DNA of 64,000 nt from Paraburkholderia sp. (GCF_024281035.1 NZ_JAMXLH010000050.1:124001-188000), one strand, 5' to 3'. Positions 16,848 through 26,183 are shown, counted from the stretch's first letter. Notes: generated by a model not told the origin, from the sequence alone. Numbers and translations are program-made.

Positions 16848-17591
16848 ATGGAACTGAACGACGCCTTACGCATTCCGCTTGCGCCATCTGTCGTCTGGGA
16901 GGCGCTGCAGGACAGCGCGCTCGTGCGAGCGAGCATGGAGCACTGTGAATCGTTGCGGCGTCTCGGGCCGGGCGAGTACGCCTTGACGCTCACCGTGCCG
17001 CTCGGGCCGTTGCGCGCGCGTTACGAAGTGCGCGCTCACCTCGCAGCCGACGCCTCCCAGGTTCCGCTCACGCCGCGCCGCGTACTGAGCTTTCGTGCGC
17101 GCGCCGACGGCGTCGGCTCGCTGCGCGGCCAGATCGACGTGGCCCTGCGCGCCGACGATGAGCCGGGCGGCCCGGCGGGCATCTGCAAGGGTACGAGCAC
17201 GCGCATCGACTATTCGGTGTGGGCGACGCTCACCGGCCCGCTGGCCGAGTTGCCGGCGCGCCAGCTGGAAAACGCGCTGCACGAAGTCGCCGACGATTTC
17301 TTCACCGAATTCTGCGCTGTCGTCGAAGCGAAGCACGGCACGGGACCGAATCGCGTGGCGGGGCAGGGGCCGCGCCGCACGCACGTATTCCTGCGGCCGA
17401 TCAGCCTTGCGGGCGTTGCGCGGCGCGCGCGTTTGCTGCCGCAGCAATACGGCGGCACGCTGAGCGGCCGCGCGGCGAGCACGCTGCACCATGAGAGCGC
17501 GCCGCACGCTATGCCGACGTGGGCGTGGGCCGCGCTGATTTTCTTCGTCGCGCTGCTGCTCTATGTGGCGCGGCGCTTCACGGGCGGCTGA
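16848..17591 (+). CDS. SRPBCC/CoxG-family protein with C-terminal membrane anchor
   Basis: This 247-residue protein has an N-terminal helix-grip (SRPBCC) domain of about 150 residues with the CoxG-type opening (IPLAPSVVWEALQDSALVRASM, read in pieces) and the typical YSVWATLTGPLAELPARQLENAL helix region. A proline-poor linker of about 60 residues leads to a single C-terminal transmembrane helix (AWAALIFFVALLLYVARRF). CoxG itself helps recruit CO dehydrogenase to the membrane, but no cox genes are present, so the partner is unknown. The ATG at 16848 is preferred over the upstream GTG at 16836. Confidence 0.8.
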   Translation: MELNDALRIPLAPSVVWEALQDSALVRASMEHCESLRRLGPGEYALTLTVPLGPLRARYEVRAHLAADASQVPLTPRRVLSFRARADGVGSLRGQIDVALRADDEPGGPAGICKGTSTRIDYSVWATLTGPLAELPARQLENALHEVADDFFTEFCAVVEAKHGTGPNRVAGQGPRRTHVFLRPISLAGVARRARLLPQQYGGTLSGRAASTLHHESAPHAMPTWAWAALIFFVALLLYVARRFTGG

Positions 17592-17606
17592 AGACGGTTG
17601 CAAAAG

Positions 17607-17630
17607 CGGCGGGGCGTACGCGCCCCGCCG
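17607..17630. terminator. GC-rich hairpin between convergent genes
   Basis: CGGCGGGGCG and CGCCCCGCCG form a perfect 10-bp stem around a TACG tetraloop, midway between the convergent SRPBCC gene and tetR-type gene. The flanking T content is poor on both sides, so termination is likely but not certain. Confidence 0.5.
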
Positions 17631-17657
17631 TGCTTCTCCGTTCTACGGCCAAACCGT

Positions 17658-18317
17658 TCAGGTGGGTTCTTTCTTCGCAGGTGTTCCGGTTCGCAATGCC
17701 GGGCTGTAGCGCAGTGTGTCGAGCATCGCGTCGACATGCCGGCCGGCGTTCGTCGCGACATCGAAGATATCGGGCAGGACCGCCATGTCGCGCAGCGCGC
17801 CCGTGATGAACGAGTGCAGCACGCGCGCCGCGCGCTCGGCGTCGAGGTCGGCCGGCAGCTGACCCTTCGACATCGCATTGCGCAGCCCTTCCCGGATCCG
17901 CTCCAGCCCCTCGCGCATGGTCGACTGATGTCGCGCCATCACGGGCCCCATTTCTTCCACGAACTCGCATTTCAGAAACAGGATTTCGAACACGCGGCGG
18001 CGGCGCGCGTCGGTTGCCGTGTCGCGCAGACACAGCACGCACAGGTCGCGGATGCGCCCGAGCGGATCGGGCTCGGAGGGATCGGTCGTGGCCGCCTTCA
18101 GCTCGTCGAGCGGCAGCACCACGCGGTCGAACATCGCCGTGAAGACGTCGCCCTTGTTCGTGAAGTGCCAGTAGATCGCGCCGCGCGTGACGCCCGCAGC
18201 CTGGGCGATTTCGGCAAGAGACGTGCGCGAGACACCCTTCTCGAAAAAGACCTGCTCGGCAGCGTCGAGGATCCGGCTACGCGTCTCCAGCGCTTCCTCT
18301 TTCGTGCGTCGGACCAT
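17658..18317 (-). CDS. bpeR: TetR/AcrR-family repressor of the adjacent efflux operon (BpeR-like)
   Basis: This 219-residue repressor has the N-terminal TetR helix-turn-helix (RSRILDAAEQVFFEKG, TSLAEIAQAAGVTRGAIYWHFTNKGD) and an AcrR/TtgR-type ligand-binding C-terminal domain (about residues 85-200). It is transcribed divergently from an RND efflux operon, and an AcrR-type palindrome lies between them. It is therefore expected to repress the pump until a toxic ligand binds. The symbol is by analogy with Burkholderia bpeR-bpeAB-oprB and was not tested by alignment. Confidence 0.85.
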   Translation of the reverse strand: MVRRTKEEALETRSRILDAAEQVFFEKGVSRTSLAEIAQAAGVTRGAIYWHFTNKGDVFTAMFDRVVLPLDELKAATTDPSEPDPLGRIRDLCVLCLRDTATDARRRRVFEILFLKCEFVEEMGPVMARHQSTMREGLERIREGLRNAMSKGQLPADLDAERAARVLHSFITGALRDMAVLPDIFDVATNAGRHVDAMLDTLRYSPALRTGTPAKKEPT

Positions 18318-18761
18318 GTTTCAGCGTTCTTTCAATGGATTGCAGGAAGAGCGAATCGGGCGACTTTTAACGTTCGCGAGCTGACTTCGACCACACAAAG
18401 CGAGTGTAGTAAGCAAATCGCGTTGACGCTTGCCCCAGGCGAGGAATGTTCGCTTTTTACATGCATTCGCGAATGTATCTATAATAGCAGCCCACCATCC
18501 CTGTGCCTCGAGTGGTGATGTCCGGTTAATATCCGTCACTGGTTCAGGTGGCCGTGAAGATCCCGACGCGCGATGCCGTCATGTCGGCATCGGCGCTGTA
18601 CAGCCCCGCTTTGGAGTCCGGATGGGGGCGGTAACCGGCGCTGCATTTGAAAGCAGTCAGGGGTATCCGTCAAGTATTGCCAGATGCTGGCGTGCGTCGC
18701 CGTCCTGCCTCGAGCGGGGCGCAGCATGCTTTTTTCGTCAGTAATAGACAGAGGTCGTTCC
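18318..18761. other. Divergent regulatory region of the efflux operon
   Basis: This 444-base gap separates the TetR repressor from the membrane fusion gene. It holds the palindromic operator and promoter at 18457-18485. Beyond these, about 270 bases of leader precede the first pump gene; no convincing small gene was seen in it. Confidence 0.7.
18457..18485 (+). promoter_or_regulatory. Promoter and AcrR-type operator of the efflux operon
   Basis: The 24-bp palindrome at 18458-18481 (arms TACATGCATTCG and CGAATGTATCTA, 10 of 12 pairs complementary) closely resembles the operator of Escherichia coli AcrR. A -35 TTACAT (18457-18462) and a consensus -10 TATAAT (18480-18485) are 17 bases apart, so the operator covers the -35 and the spacer. 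Binding of the divergent TetR repressor would block this rightward promoter. Confidence 0.7.
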
Positions 18762-20027
18762 ATGCGCGTCGAACGGGTTCCATTCCGCCTAATCAGTATC
18801 GCGACGGCTGCCATCGTGCTTGCAGCGTGCGGGCAAAAGCAGTCGGCGCCTCCGCCGCAAACACCCGAAGTGGGCGTGGTCACGGTCCAGCCGAGCGCCG
18901 TGCAGGTCGTCAGCGAATTGCCGGGCCGCACCAACGCCTTCCTCGTCGCGCAAGTGCGCGCACGGGTCGACGGCATCGTGCTGCGCCGCGAGTTCACCGA
19001 AGGCACGATCGTGAAGGCGGGCCAGCGGCTCTACAAGATCGATCCGGCGCCGTACGTCGCCGCGCTCAACAACGCACGCGCGGCGCTTGCCAAAGCGCAG
19101 GCCAACCTCGCCACGCAGAACGCCCTCGTCGCGCGCTACAAGGTGCTGGTCGCCGCGAACGCCGTGTCGAAGCAGGACTACGACAACGCGGTCGCGGCCC
19201 AGGGCCAGGCCCACGCCGATGTCGATGCCGGCAAGGCCGCCGTCGATACCGCGCAGATCAACCTCGGCTATACCGACGTCGTCTCGCCCATCACGGGCCA
19301 GGTCGGCATCTCGCAGGTCACGCCGGGCGCTTACGTTCAGGCGAGCCAGGCCACGCTGATGTCCACCGTGCAGACGCTCGATCCCATGTACGTCGATCTC
19401 ACGCAGTCGAGCCTCGACGGCCTGAAGCTGCGCCGCGAGATCCAGGAAGGGCGTCTGAAGACGAGCGGCCCGAACGCCGCCAAGGTGACGCTGACGCTCG
19501 AAGACGGCCGCACCTACAAGGAGGACGGCAAGCTGCAGTTCTCCGACGTCACGGTCGACCAGACCACGGGTTCGGTGACGATCCGCGCGATCTTCCATAA
19601 CCCCGACCGCGTGCTGCTGCCGGGCATGTTCGTGCGCGCGCGCATCGTCGAAGGCGTGAACGCCAACGCGTTCCTCGTGCCGCAGGTCGGCGTGCAGCAC
19701 GACCAGAAGGGCCAGGCGACGGTGCTCGTCGTCGGCAAGGACGACAAGGTCGTGCTGACGCCGATCCAGACCGGCGGCACGCAGGGCCAGGACTGGGTCG
19801 TCCAGGGCGGCCTGAATGCGGGCGACCGCGTGATCGTGCAGGGCACCGAGAAGGTGCGTCCGGGTGCGAGCGTGAAGGCGATTGCGGCACAGCTGCCGCC
19901 GCCGCCGGCGCCGGGTGCGCCTTCGGCGGACATGGCGCCGGGCTCGAACGCCGGCGCACCCGCCGCAACGGGCGCACAACCGGCTTCCGCTGCACCCGCC
20001 GCTTCCGCTGCGTCCGCCGCGCAATAA
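18762..20027 (+). CDS. bpeA: RND efflux membrane fusion lipoprotein (AcrA/BpeA-like)
   Basis: This 421-residue periplasmic adaptor links the inner-membrane pump to the outer-membrane channel. It has a lipoprotein signal (ISIATAAIVLAACGQ) with lipidation Cys near residue 22, then the lipoyl half-motifs (VRARVDGIVLRREFTEG and PITGQVGISQVTPGAYV), an alpha-hairpin between them, and a beta-barrel domain. The C-terminus is a proline/alanine-rich tail of about 45 residues. The ATG at 18762 fits the signal peptide; upstream in-frame codons do not. It is the first gene of a three-gene operon. Confidence 0.93.
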   Translation: MRVERVPFRLISIATAAIVLAACGQKQSAPPPQTPEVGVVTVQPSAVQVVSELPGRTNAFLVAQVRARVDGIVLRREFTEGTIVKAGQRLYKIDPAPYVAALNNARAALAKAQANLATQNALVARYKVLVAANAVSKQDYDNAVAAQGQAHADVDAGKAAVDTAQINLGYTDVVSPITGQVGISQVTPGAYVQASQATLMSTVQTLDPMYVDLTQSSLDGLKLRREIQEGRLKTSGPNAAKVTLTLEDGRTYKEDGKLQFSDVTVDQTTGSVTIRAIFHNPDRVLLPGMFVRARIVEGVNANAFLVPQVGVQHDQKGQATVLVVGKDDKVVLTPIQTGGTQGQDWVVQGGLNAGDRVIVQGTEKVRPGASVKAIAAQLPPPPAPGAPSADMAPGSNAGAPAATGAQPASAAPAASAASAAQ

Positions 20028-20042
20028 CAGGGAGCCTGCTTC

Positions 20043-23000
20043 ATGGCAAAGTTCTTTATCGATCGCCCGATTTTTGCGTGGGTGATCGCCATCATCCTGA
20101 TGCTGGCGGGCGTGGCGTCGGTGTTCACGCTGCCGGTGGCGCAATATCCGACCATTGCGCCGCCGTCCATCCAGATCAGCGCGACCTATCCGGGTGCGTC
20201 CGCGAAGACGGTGGAAGACACGGTCACGCAGGTGATCGAGCAGCAGATGAGCGGCCTCGACCACCTGCTGTATCTCTCCTCGACGAGCGACGACTCGGGC
20301 ACGGCCACGATCACGCTGACCTTCGCTGCGGGCGTCAATCCCGACATCGCGCAGGTGCAGGTGCAAAACAAGCTGCAGCTCGCCACGCCGATCCTGCCGC
20401 AGGTGGTGCAGCAGCTCGGCATCAAGGTCACGAAGTCGAGCAGCAGCTTCCTGCTCGTGCTCGCGTTCGTGTCCCAGGACGGCAGCATGACGAAGTACGA
20501 CCTCGCGAACTACGTGGCGTCGAACATTCAGGACCCGATCAGCCGGATCGACGGCGTGGGTACGGTCACACTGTTCGGCTCGCAGTACGCGATGCGCATC
20601 TGGCTCGATCCGACCCGCCTGACCAACTACGGCCTCACGCCGGTCGACGTGTCGAGTGCGATTGCCGCGCAGAACGTGCAGATCGCGGGCGGCCAGCTCG
20701 GCGGCACGCCGGCGGTGGCGGGCCAGTCGTTCCAGGCAACCATCACCGAATCGACGCTGCTGCGCACGCCGGAAGACTTCGGCAACATCCTGCTGAAGGT
20801 GAACCAGGACGGCTCGCAGGTGCGCCTGAAGGACGTGGCGCGCATCTCGCTCGGCGGCGAAACGTATAACTTCGACACGAAGTACAACGGTGCGCCGACG
20901 GCCGGTCTCGGCATCCAGCTCGCCACGGGCGCGAACGCGCTGCAGACCGCGAAGCTCGTGCGCCAGAAGATCGACGACCTGTCGAAGTACTTCCCGCATG
21001 GTCTCGTCGTGCAGTACCCGTACGACACGACGCCGTTCGTGCGCCTGTCGATCGAGGAAGTGATCAAGACGCTGCTGGAAGGCATCGTGCTGGTGTTCCT
21101 CGTGATGTACCTGTTCCTGCAGAATCTGCGCGCGACGCTGATTCCGACCATCGCGGTGCCGGTCGTGCTGCTCGGCACGTTCGCGATCATGGCGGCGGTC
21201 GGCTTCTCGATCAACACGCTATCGATGTTCGGCCTCGTGCTCGCCATCGGCCTGCTCGTGGACGACGCGATCGTGGTCGTGGAGAACGTCGAGCGCGTGA
21301 TGGCGGAAGAGGGACTACCGCCACGCGAGGCGACCCGCAAGGCGATGGGCCAGATTACCGGCGCGCTGGTCGGCGTCGCGCTCGTGCTCTCGGCGGTGTT
21401 CGTGCCGGTGGCGTTCTCGGGCGGTTCGGTCGGCGCCATTTACCGGCAGTTCTCGCTGACGATCGTGGCGGCGATGGTGCTGTCCGTGCTCGTCGCGCTG
21501 ATTCTCACGCCCGCACTGTGCGCGACGATTCTCAAGCCGATCCCGAAGGGGCATCACGAAGCGAAGACGGGCTTCTTCGGCTGGTTCAACCGCACCTTCG
21601 AGAAAAGCCGCGACAAGTACCACAGCGGCGTGCACCACGTGATCAAGCGCTCGGGGCGCTGGCTCATCATCTATATCGCCGTGATCGTCGCGGTCGGCAT
21701 GCTGTTCGTGCGTCTGCCGAAGTCGTTCCTGCCCGATGAGGACCAGGGCACGATGTTCGTGATCGTGCAGACGCCCTCGGGCTCGACCCAGGAAACCACG
21801 GCGCGCACGCTCGCCAACATCCAGCATTACCTGCTCGACGACGAGAAGAGCATCGTCGAGTCGGTGTTCACGGTGAACGGCTTCAGCTTCGCGGGCCGCG
21901 GCCAGAACTCGGGTCTCGTGTTCGTGCGGCTGAAGGACTACAAGCAACGCCAGCATCCGGATCAGAAGATCCAGGCGCTCGTGGGCCGCATGTTCGCGCA
22001 TTACGCGTCGTACAAGGACGCGATGGTGATTCCGGTGAATCCGCCGTCGATTCCCGAACTCGGCACGGCGGCGGGCTTCGACTTCGAACTGCAGGATCGC
22101 GGCGGCCTTGGCCACGACAAGCTGATGGAAGCGCGCAACATGCTGCTCGGCATGGCTGCGAAGGACCCGACGCTCGCGCTCGTGCGTCCGAACGGCCTGA
22201 ACGACACGCCTCAGTTCAAGGTCAATGTGGACCGCGAAAAGGCGCAGGCGCTCGGCGTAACGGCGGCCGCGATCGACCAGACGTTCTCGATTGCATGGGC
22301 GTCGCAATACGTGAACAACTTCCTCGATACCGATGGCCGGATCAAGAAAGTGTTCGTTCAGTCTGACGCGCCGTTCCGCATGACGCCGGAAGACATGGAC
22401 CTCTGGTACGTGCGCAACGCGACGGGCGGGATGGTGCCGTTCGGCGCGTTCGGCGCGGGGCAGTGGACGTTCGGCTCGCCGAAGCTCGAGCGCTTCAACG
22501 GTATTTCGTCGATGGAAATCCAGGGCCAGGCGGCTCCGGGCAAGTCGACGGGCCAGGCGATGACCTCCATGGAGAAGATCGCGGCGAAGCTGCCGGCCGG
22601 CATCGGCTACGAATGGACCGGCCTGTCGTTCCAGGAACGCCAGTCGGGCTCGCAGGCGCCGATCCTCTACGGCATCTCGATCCTCGTCGTGTTCCTGTGT
22701 CTCGCGGCGCTGTACGAGAGCTGGTCGATTCCGTTCGCGGTCATCATGGTGGTGCCGCTCGGCGTGCTCGGCGCGCTGCTCGCGGTGACGCTGCGCGGTC
22801 TGGAAAACGACGTGTTCTTCCAGGTGGGTCTGCTGACCACCGTGGGTCTGTCGGCGAAGAACGCGATTCTGATCGTGGAGTTCGCGCGCGATCTCCAGGC
22901 TGAAGGCAAGATGGGTCCGATCGAGGCGGCGCTCGAAGCATCGCGCCTGCGGCTGCGCCCGATCCTGATGACGTCGATGGCGTTCGTGCTCGGCGTGCTG

Positions 23001-23303
23001 CCGCTCGCGATCAGTAACGGCGCGGGCTCGGCGAGCCAGCACGCGATCGGCACGGGCGTGATCGGCGGGATGTTGACCGCCACGTTCCTCGCGATCTTCA
23101 TGATCCCGATGTTCTTCGTCGTGATCCGTGCGAAGTTCGCGGGCGAGAAGGAAGACGCAGACGTTGCGCTCCAGCACTACGAAGAGCACCACGCGCACGA
23201 CCACGACGATGAGAACGGCGGCACGCATGGTGGCGACGGCAGCGGCGGCGCAGGCGGCGCGGGCGGCGCAGGTGGCAACGGCCCGGGCAAGGAAGGACAC
23301 TGA
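20043..23303 (+). CDS. bpeB: RND multidrug efflux transporter, HAE1 family (AcrB/BpeB-like)
   Basis: This is a 1,086-residue inner-membrane proton-driven pump. It begins with the universal MAKFFIDRPIFAWVIAI and has 12 predicted membrane segments with two large periplasmic loops. Helix 4 contains the proton-relay pair in GLLVDDAIVVVENVERV. The usual HAE1 length is about 1,040-1,060; the excess is a C-terminal cytoplasmic tail of about 50 residues rich in His, Asp and Gly (EEHHAHDHDDENGGTHGG, then GGAGGAGG repeats). It starts 15 bases after bpeA and ends one base before the outer-membrane gene. Confidence 0.95.
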   Translation: MAKFFIDRPIFAWVIAIILMLAGVASVFTLPVAQYPTIAPPSIQISATYPGASAKTVEDTVTQVIEQQMSGLDHLLYLSSTSDDSGTATITLTFAAGVNPDIAQVQVQNKLQLATPILPQVVQQLGIKVTKSSSSFLLVLAFVSQDGSMTKYDLANYVASNIQDPISRIDGVGTVTLFGSQYAMRIWLDPTRLTNYGLTPVDVSSAIAAQNVQIAGGQLGGTPAVAGQSFQATITESTLLRTPEDFGNILLKVNQDGSQVRLKDVARISLGGETYNFDTKYNGAPTAGLGIQLATGANALQTAKLVRQKIDDLSKYFPHGLVVQYPYDTTPFVRLSIEEVIKTLLEGIVLVFLVMYLFLQNLRATLIPTIAVPVVLLGTFAIMAAVGFSINTLSMFGLVLAIGLLVDDAIVVVENVERVMAEEGLPPREATRKAMGQITGALVGVALVLSAVFVPVAFSGGSVGAIYRQFSLTIVAAMVLSVLVALILTPALCATILKPIPKGHHEAKTGFFGWFNRTFEKSRDKYHSGVHHVIKRSGRWLIIYIAVIVAVGMLFVRLPKSFLPDEDQGTMFVIVQTPSGSTQETTARTLANIQHYLLDDEKSIVESVFTVNGFSFAGRGQNSGLVFVRLKDYKQRQHPDQKIQALVGRMFAHYASYKDAMVIPVNPPSIPELGTAAGFDFELQDRGGLGHDKLMEARNMLLGMAAKDPTLALVRPNGLNDTPQFKVNVDREKAQALGVTAAAIDQTFSIAWASQYVNNFLDTDGRIKKVFVQSDAPFRMTPEDMDLWYVRNATGGMVPFGAFGAGQWTFGSPKLERFNGISSMEIQGQAAPGKSTGQAMTSMEKIAAKLPAGIGYEWTGLSFQERQSGSQAPILYGISILVVFLCLAALYESWSIPFAVIMVVPLGVLGALLAVTLRGLENDVFFQVGLLTTVGLSAKNAILIVEFARDLQAEGKMGPIEAALEASRLRLRPILMTSMAFVLGVLPLAISNGAGSASQHAIGTGVIGGMLTATFLAIFMIPMFFVVIRAKFAGEKEDADVALQHYEEHHAHDHDDENGGTHGGDGSGGAGGAGGAGGNGPGKEGH

Positions 23304-23304
23304 G

Positions 23305-24828
23305 ATGCATAAACTATCGGTAATGGCAGTGGCCGCCGCGCTTCTCGCGGGTTGCACGATGGCGCCGTGGTATCACCGGCCCGCAGCGCCGGTCTCGCAG
23401 ACTTTCCCCGAAGGCGGTGTGTATGCGACGCAGCCGGGGCAGCCCGGCGGCGTCCCGAACGGCCGCAGCGCCAACGGCGCCGCGGCGACCGACATCGGCT
23501 GGCGCGACTTCTTCGTGGATCAGCGCCTGCAGCAGCTTGTCGAGATCGCGCTGAAGAACAACCGCGACTTGCGCGTGTCGGTGCTCAACGTCGAGGCCGT
23601 GCGTGCGCAGTATGAGATCACGCGTGCGGAGCTTTTCCCGTCAATCGATGCTACGGGCACGGAATCGCGCACGCGGGTGCCGCGCGATTTGCAGACCTCG
23701 CCGCGCAATCCGGTGAGCATCTATAACGTCGGCTTGCAGGCGTCCTGGGAAATCGACTTCTGGGGGCGTATCCGCAGCCTGAAGGACCAGGCGCTCGCGC
23801 AGTATCTGGCGACGGCCGAGGCGCGCAAGGCGGCGGAGATCTCGCTCGTGTCGCAGGTGGCGGACCAGTATCTGACGATGCTGGCCGACGACGATCTGCT
23901 CACGATCACGCAGAACACGCTGAAGACCGCGCAGGACTCGTACAACATCACGAAGGTCCAGTTCGACAACGGCACGGGAACCGAACTCGATCTGCGCCAG
24001 GCGCAGACGGTGGTCGAGACCGCGCAGGCGAATCTGCAGGCGCAGATGCGCGCGCGGGCTCAGGCGGAGAACGCGCTCGTGCTGCTGATCGGCGAGCCGC
24101 TGCCGGCCGACCTGACACAAGGTCAGTCGCTCGACTCGCAGGATCTGCTGACCGACATTCCGGCGGGCCTTCCGTCCGACCTGCTCACGCGCCGGCCGGA
24201 CATCATGGAAGCGGAGCAGCAGCTGCTTGCTGCGAACGCGAACATCGGCGCGGCGCGCGCGGCGTTTTTCCCGAAGATCTCGCTGACGGCTGCATTGGGC
24301 ACGGAGAGCCTGTCGCTTGGCGGCCTGTTCAAGGCGGGCACGGCGGCATGGAGCTTCGCGCCGCAGATCACGATGCCGATTTTCGAAGGCGGCGCGAACA
24401 TTGCGAACCTCAAACTCGCGAACGTCGAGAAGCGCATCGAGATCGCGAACTACGAGAAGGCGATTCAGTCGGCGTTCCGCGAGGTCGCGGACGGGCTCGC
24501 CGCGCGCGGCACCTACGATCAGCAGATCGCGGCGCTCGAGCGCAATACGTTCGCGAACCAGCGGCGCCTGGACCTTTCGGACCTGCGCTACAAGAACGGC
24601 GTGGACAGCTACCTGCCGGTGCTGACTGCGCAGACCGACCTGTATTCGTCGCAGCAGACGCTGATCCAGACGCGCCTTGCTCGCCTCACGAATCTGGTCG
24701 ATCTGTATCGCGCGCTGGGCGGCGGCTGGATCGAGCATGCGGGCGAGACGCCGCGTCCGGCCGATGCACCAGTCGATTACGGTGCGGCCAGCGCGCCGGT
24801 TGCGGCTTCGGCGGCGAAGGCGGGTTAA
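23305..24828 (+). CDS. oprB: Outer-membrane efflux lipoprotein (TolC/NodT family, OprB-like)
   Basis: This 507-residue outer-membrane channel completes the tripartite pump. It has a lipoprotein signal with the lipobox LLAGC near residue 16, followed by two repeated OEP domains of long helices and short strands. Motifs include ASWEIDFWGRIRSLKDQALA and the second-repeat LLTRRPDIMEAEQQLLAANANIGAARA (cited in part). The ATG at 23305 directly follows the stop of the transporter gene. A strong terminator follows the gene. Confidence 0.93.
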   Translation: MHKLSVMAVAAALLAGCTMAPWYHRPAAPVSQTFPEGGVYATQPGQPGGVPNGRSANGAAATDIGWRDFFVDQRLQQLVEIALKNNRDLRVSVLNVEAVRAQYEITRAELFPSIDATGTESRTRVPRDLQTSPRNPVSIYNVGLQASWEIDFWGRIRSLKDQALAQYLATAEARKAAEISLVSQVADQYLTMLADDDLLTITQNTLKTAQDSYNITKVQFDNGTGTELDLRQAQTVVETAQANLQAQMRARAQAENALVLLIGEPLPADLTQGQSLDSQDLLTDIPAGLPSDLLTRRPDIMEAEQQLLAANANIGAARAAFFPKISLTAALGTESLSLGGLFKAGTAAWSFAPQITMPIFEGGANIANLKLANVEKRIEIANYEKAIQSAFREVADGLAARGTYDQQIAALERNTFANQRRLDLSDLRYKNGVDSYLPVLTAQTDLYSSQQTLIQTRLARLTNLVDLYRALGGGWIEHAGETPRPADAPVDYGAASAPVAASAAKAG

Positions 24829-24859
24829 GCCGCTGCGCCATCTGGCGGCGCTTCAAGCA

Positions 24860-24893
24860 AATACGCCACGGGAGACCGTGGCGTATTTTTTTG
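24860..24893 (+). terminator. Rho-independent terminator of the efflux operon
   Basis: AATACGCCACGG and CCGTGGCGTATT form a perfect 12-bp stem with a GAGA tetraloop and a run of T residues. It ends the bpeAB-oprB transcript. Confidence 0.95.
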
Positions 24894-24965
24894 TTCATCG
24901 CGTCGCGATATGCGCAATACGCGCGATGTGCGTGAGTCGCGCGGTTCGGCGCTTTCGCGTTTCGA

Positions 24966-25364
24966 TTACTGGCCGATGCCGATCAGTTCGACTTCGAACG
25001 TGAGGTTGCTGTTCGCGGGGATCGGGCCAACGGCGCGATCGCCATAAGCGGTTGCAGCCGGGCAGGTCAGCTTCGCCTTGCCGCCAACCCGCATTTTCTG
25101 CACGCCTTGCGTCCAGCACGGAATGACTTGTCCGAGCGGGAAGACCGCGGGGCCGCCATGCTTGGCGGAGCTGTCGAATTCGGTGCCGTTCGCGAGCGTG
25201 CCGCGATAGTTGACACGCACGACGTCGTCGGCGGTCGGGTGCGGGCCGGTGCCTTCCTTGAGGTGCTCGACTACAACGCCCGATGGCAACTTCTCGATGG
25301 AGTTGGCGGCGAACGCGGTCGATGCAACGGTGGCGGCGGCGAGTAAGGCAATCAGAGATTTCAT
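24966..25364 (-). CDS. Secreted FKBP-type peptidyl-prolyl isomerase
   Basis: This 132-residue protein has a signal peptide (LIALLAAATVASTAFA, cleavage before ANS) and a single FKBP domain: VRVNYRGTLANGTEFDSS, PAVFPLGQVIPCWTQGVQKMRVGGKAKL (cited in part) and YGDRAVG. It would speed proline isomerisation during folding of periplasmic proteins. It is convergent with the efflux operon and appears to be a single-gene unit. Confidence 0.92.
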   Translation of the reverse strand: MKSLIALLAAATVASTAFAANSIEKLPSGVVVEHLKEGTGPHPTADDVVRVNYRGTLANGTEFDSSAKHGGPAVFPLGQVIPCWTQGVQKMRVGGKAKLTCPAATAYGDRAVGPIPANSNLTFEVELIGIGQ

Positions 25365-25775
25365 GCGATGTCCTCGTGAAATGGCTTACGCATTATATCG
25401 GGATACTCGCCGGATCCCGGTTGACGGTGCGCCAGATAAAGCGAATGAAGCGGGGCGCATGCGGGTCGGCAACAGCCTGCACCCCGGCATGCGGGATGGA
25501 CCGACCCAGTCGGGTGTGCGCTGAGCAGAGCGCGTTCTAATTCAACGTTTTGAATATCGATCGGATGGGTGAAGCGGGCCGCGCATGACCGCGAGCCGCA
25601 CGGCATGCTTTATTCGTCGCGCCGCCGCTTTTGCGGCAGGACACACAGAACCGGTTTTCCAGTGGATATTGCGATGTCCTTAATATCGACTACCATGAGA
25701 AATGTTGCTGTGCAGCGCAATTCCGGGCGCGGCGACATATCTCTTCCTTGTTACGCGTACAACGGAGTCACGAAC
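25365..25775. promoter_or_regulatory. pqqA upstream region with candidate promoter
   Basis: This 411-base gap has no convincing gene. A possible sigma70 promoter reads TTGCGA at 25669-25674 and TACCAT at 25691-25696 with 16 bases between. The inverted repeat GATATT (25665-25670) and AATATC (25682-25687) overlaps it and could be an operator. The region is AT-richer than its surroundings. Confidence 0.35.
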
Positions 25776-25850
25776 ATGCAATGGACGACCCCCGCCTATA
25801 CCGATATGCGATTCGGCTTTGAAATCACGATGTATATCGCCACGCGCTAG
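25776..25850 (+). CDS. pqqA: PQQ precursor peptide PqqA
   Basis: This 24-residue peptide is the substrate for pyrroloquinoline quinone synthesis. It contains the invariant Glu16 and Tyr20 in FGFEITMYIATR, the residues cross-linked by PqqE to form the cofactor backbone. An ACGGAG ribosome-binding site lies about ten bases before the ATG. It is 333 bases upstream of pqqB, a gap filled partly by an 11-bp repeat array. The gene is too short for ordinary ORF calling but is unambiguous from its motif and context. Confidence 0.95.
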   Translation: MQWTTPAYTDMRFGFEITMYIATR

Positions 25851-25909
25851 GCTCGCTCGCGCCGCTTTGCAGGGCGCTTGACGATCCTTCGCATCCATCC
25901 TGCCGACGG

Positions 25910-25975
25910 CTCGTAGTTGGCTCGTAGTTCGCTTGTAGTTGGCTCGCGGTTGGCTCGCGGTTGATTTGTAGCCAG
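25910..25975 (+). repeat. 11-bp tandem array between pqqA and pqqB
   Basis: Six consecutive 11-bp units run from CTCGTAGTTGG through CTCGTAGTTCG, CTTGTAGTTGG, CTCGCGGTTGG, CTCGCGGTTGA to TTTGTAGCCAG. The period is about one helical turn. The rest of the 333-base pqqA-pqqB gap shows no gene. Confidence 0.85.
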
Positions 25976-26183
25976 CTTCAAGCGCACTGTCTGCGTAACC
26001 TCGCAGGCAATGTGCGACGGTTAGTTTTCGTTGTGCCGGATCGCCGCATCGCGAACGCGTGCACCGTGGTATTGCGCGCGTTCGCACCCTGCCTGCCGAC
26101 GTCGTCGTGAACCCACCGTGAATCCGCCGTGAACCTTGTGCCGCACATTCGTCGCGCGCGCATCATCCATCGTATGGAACCGC

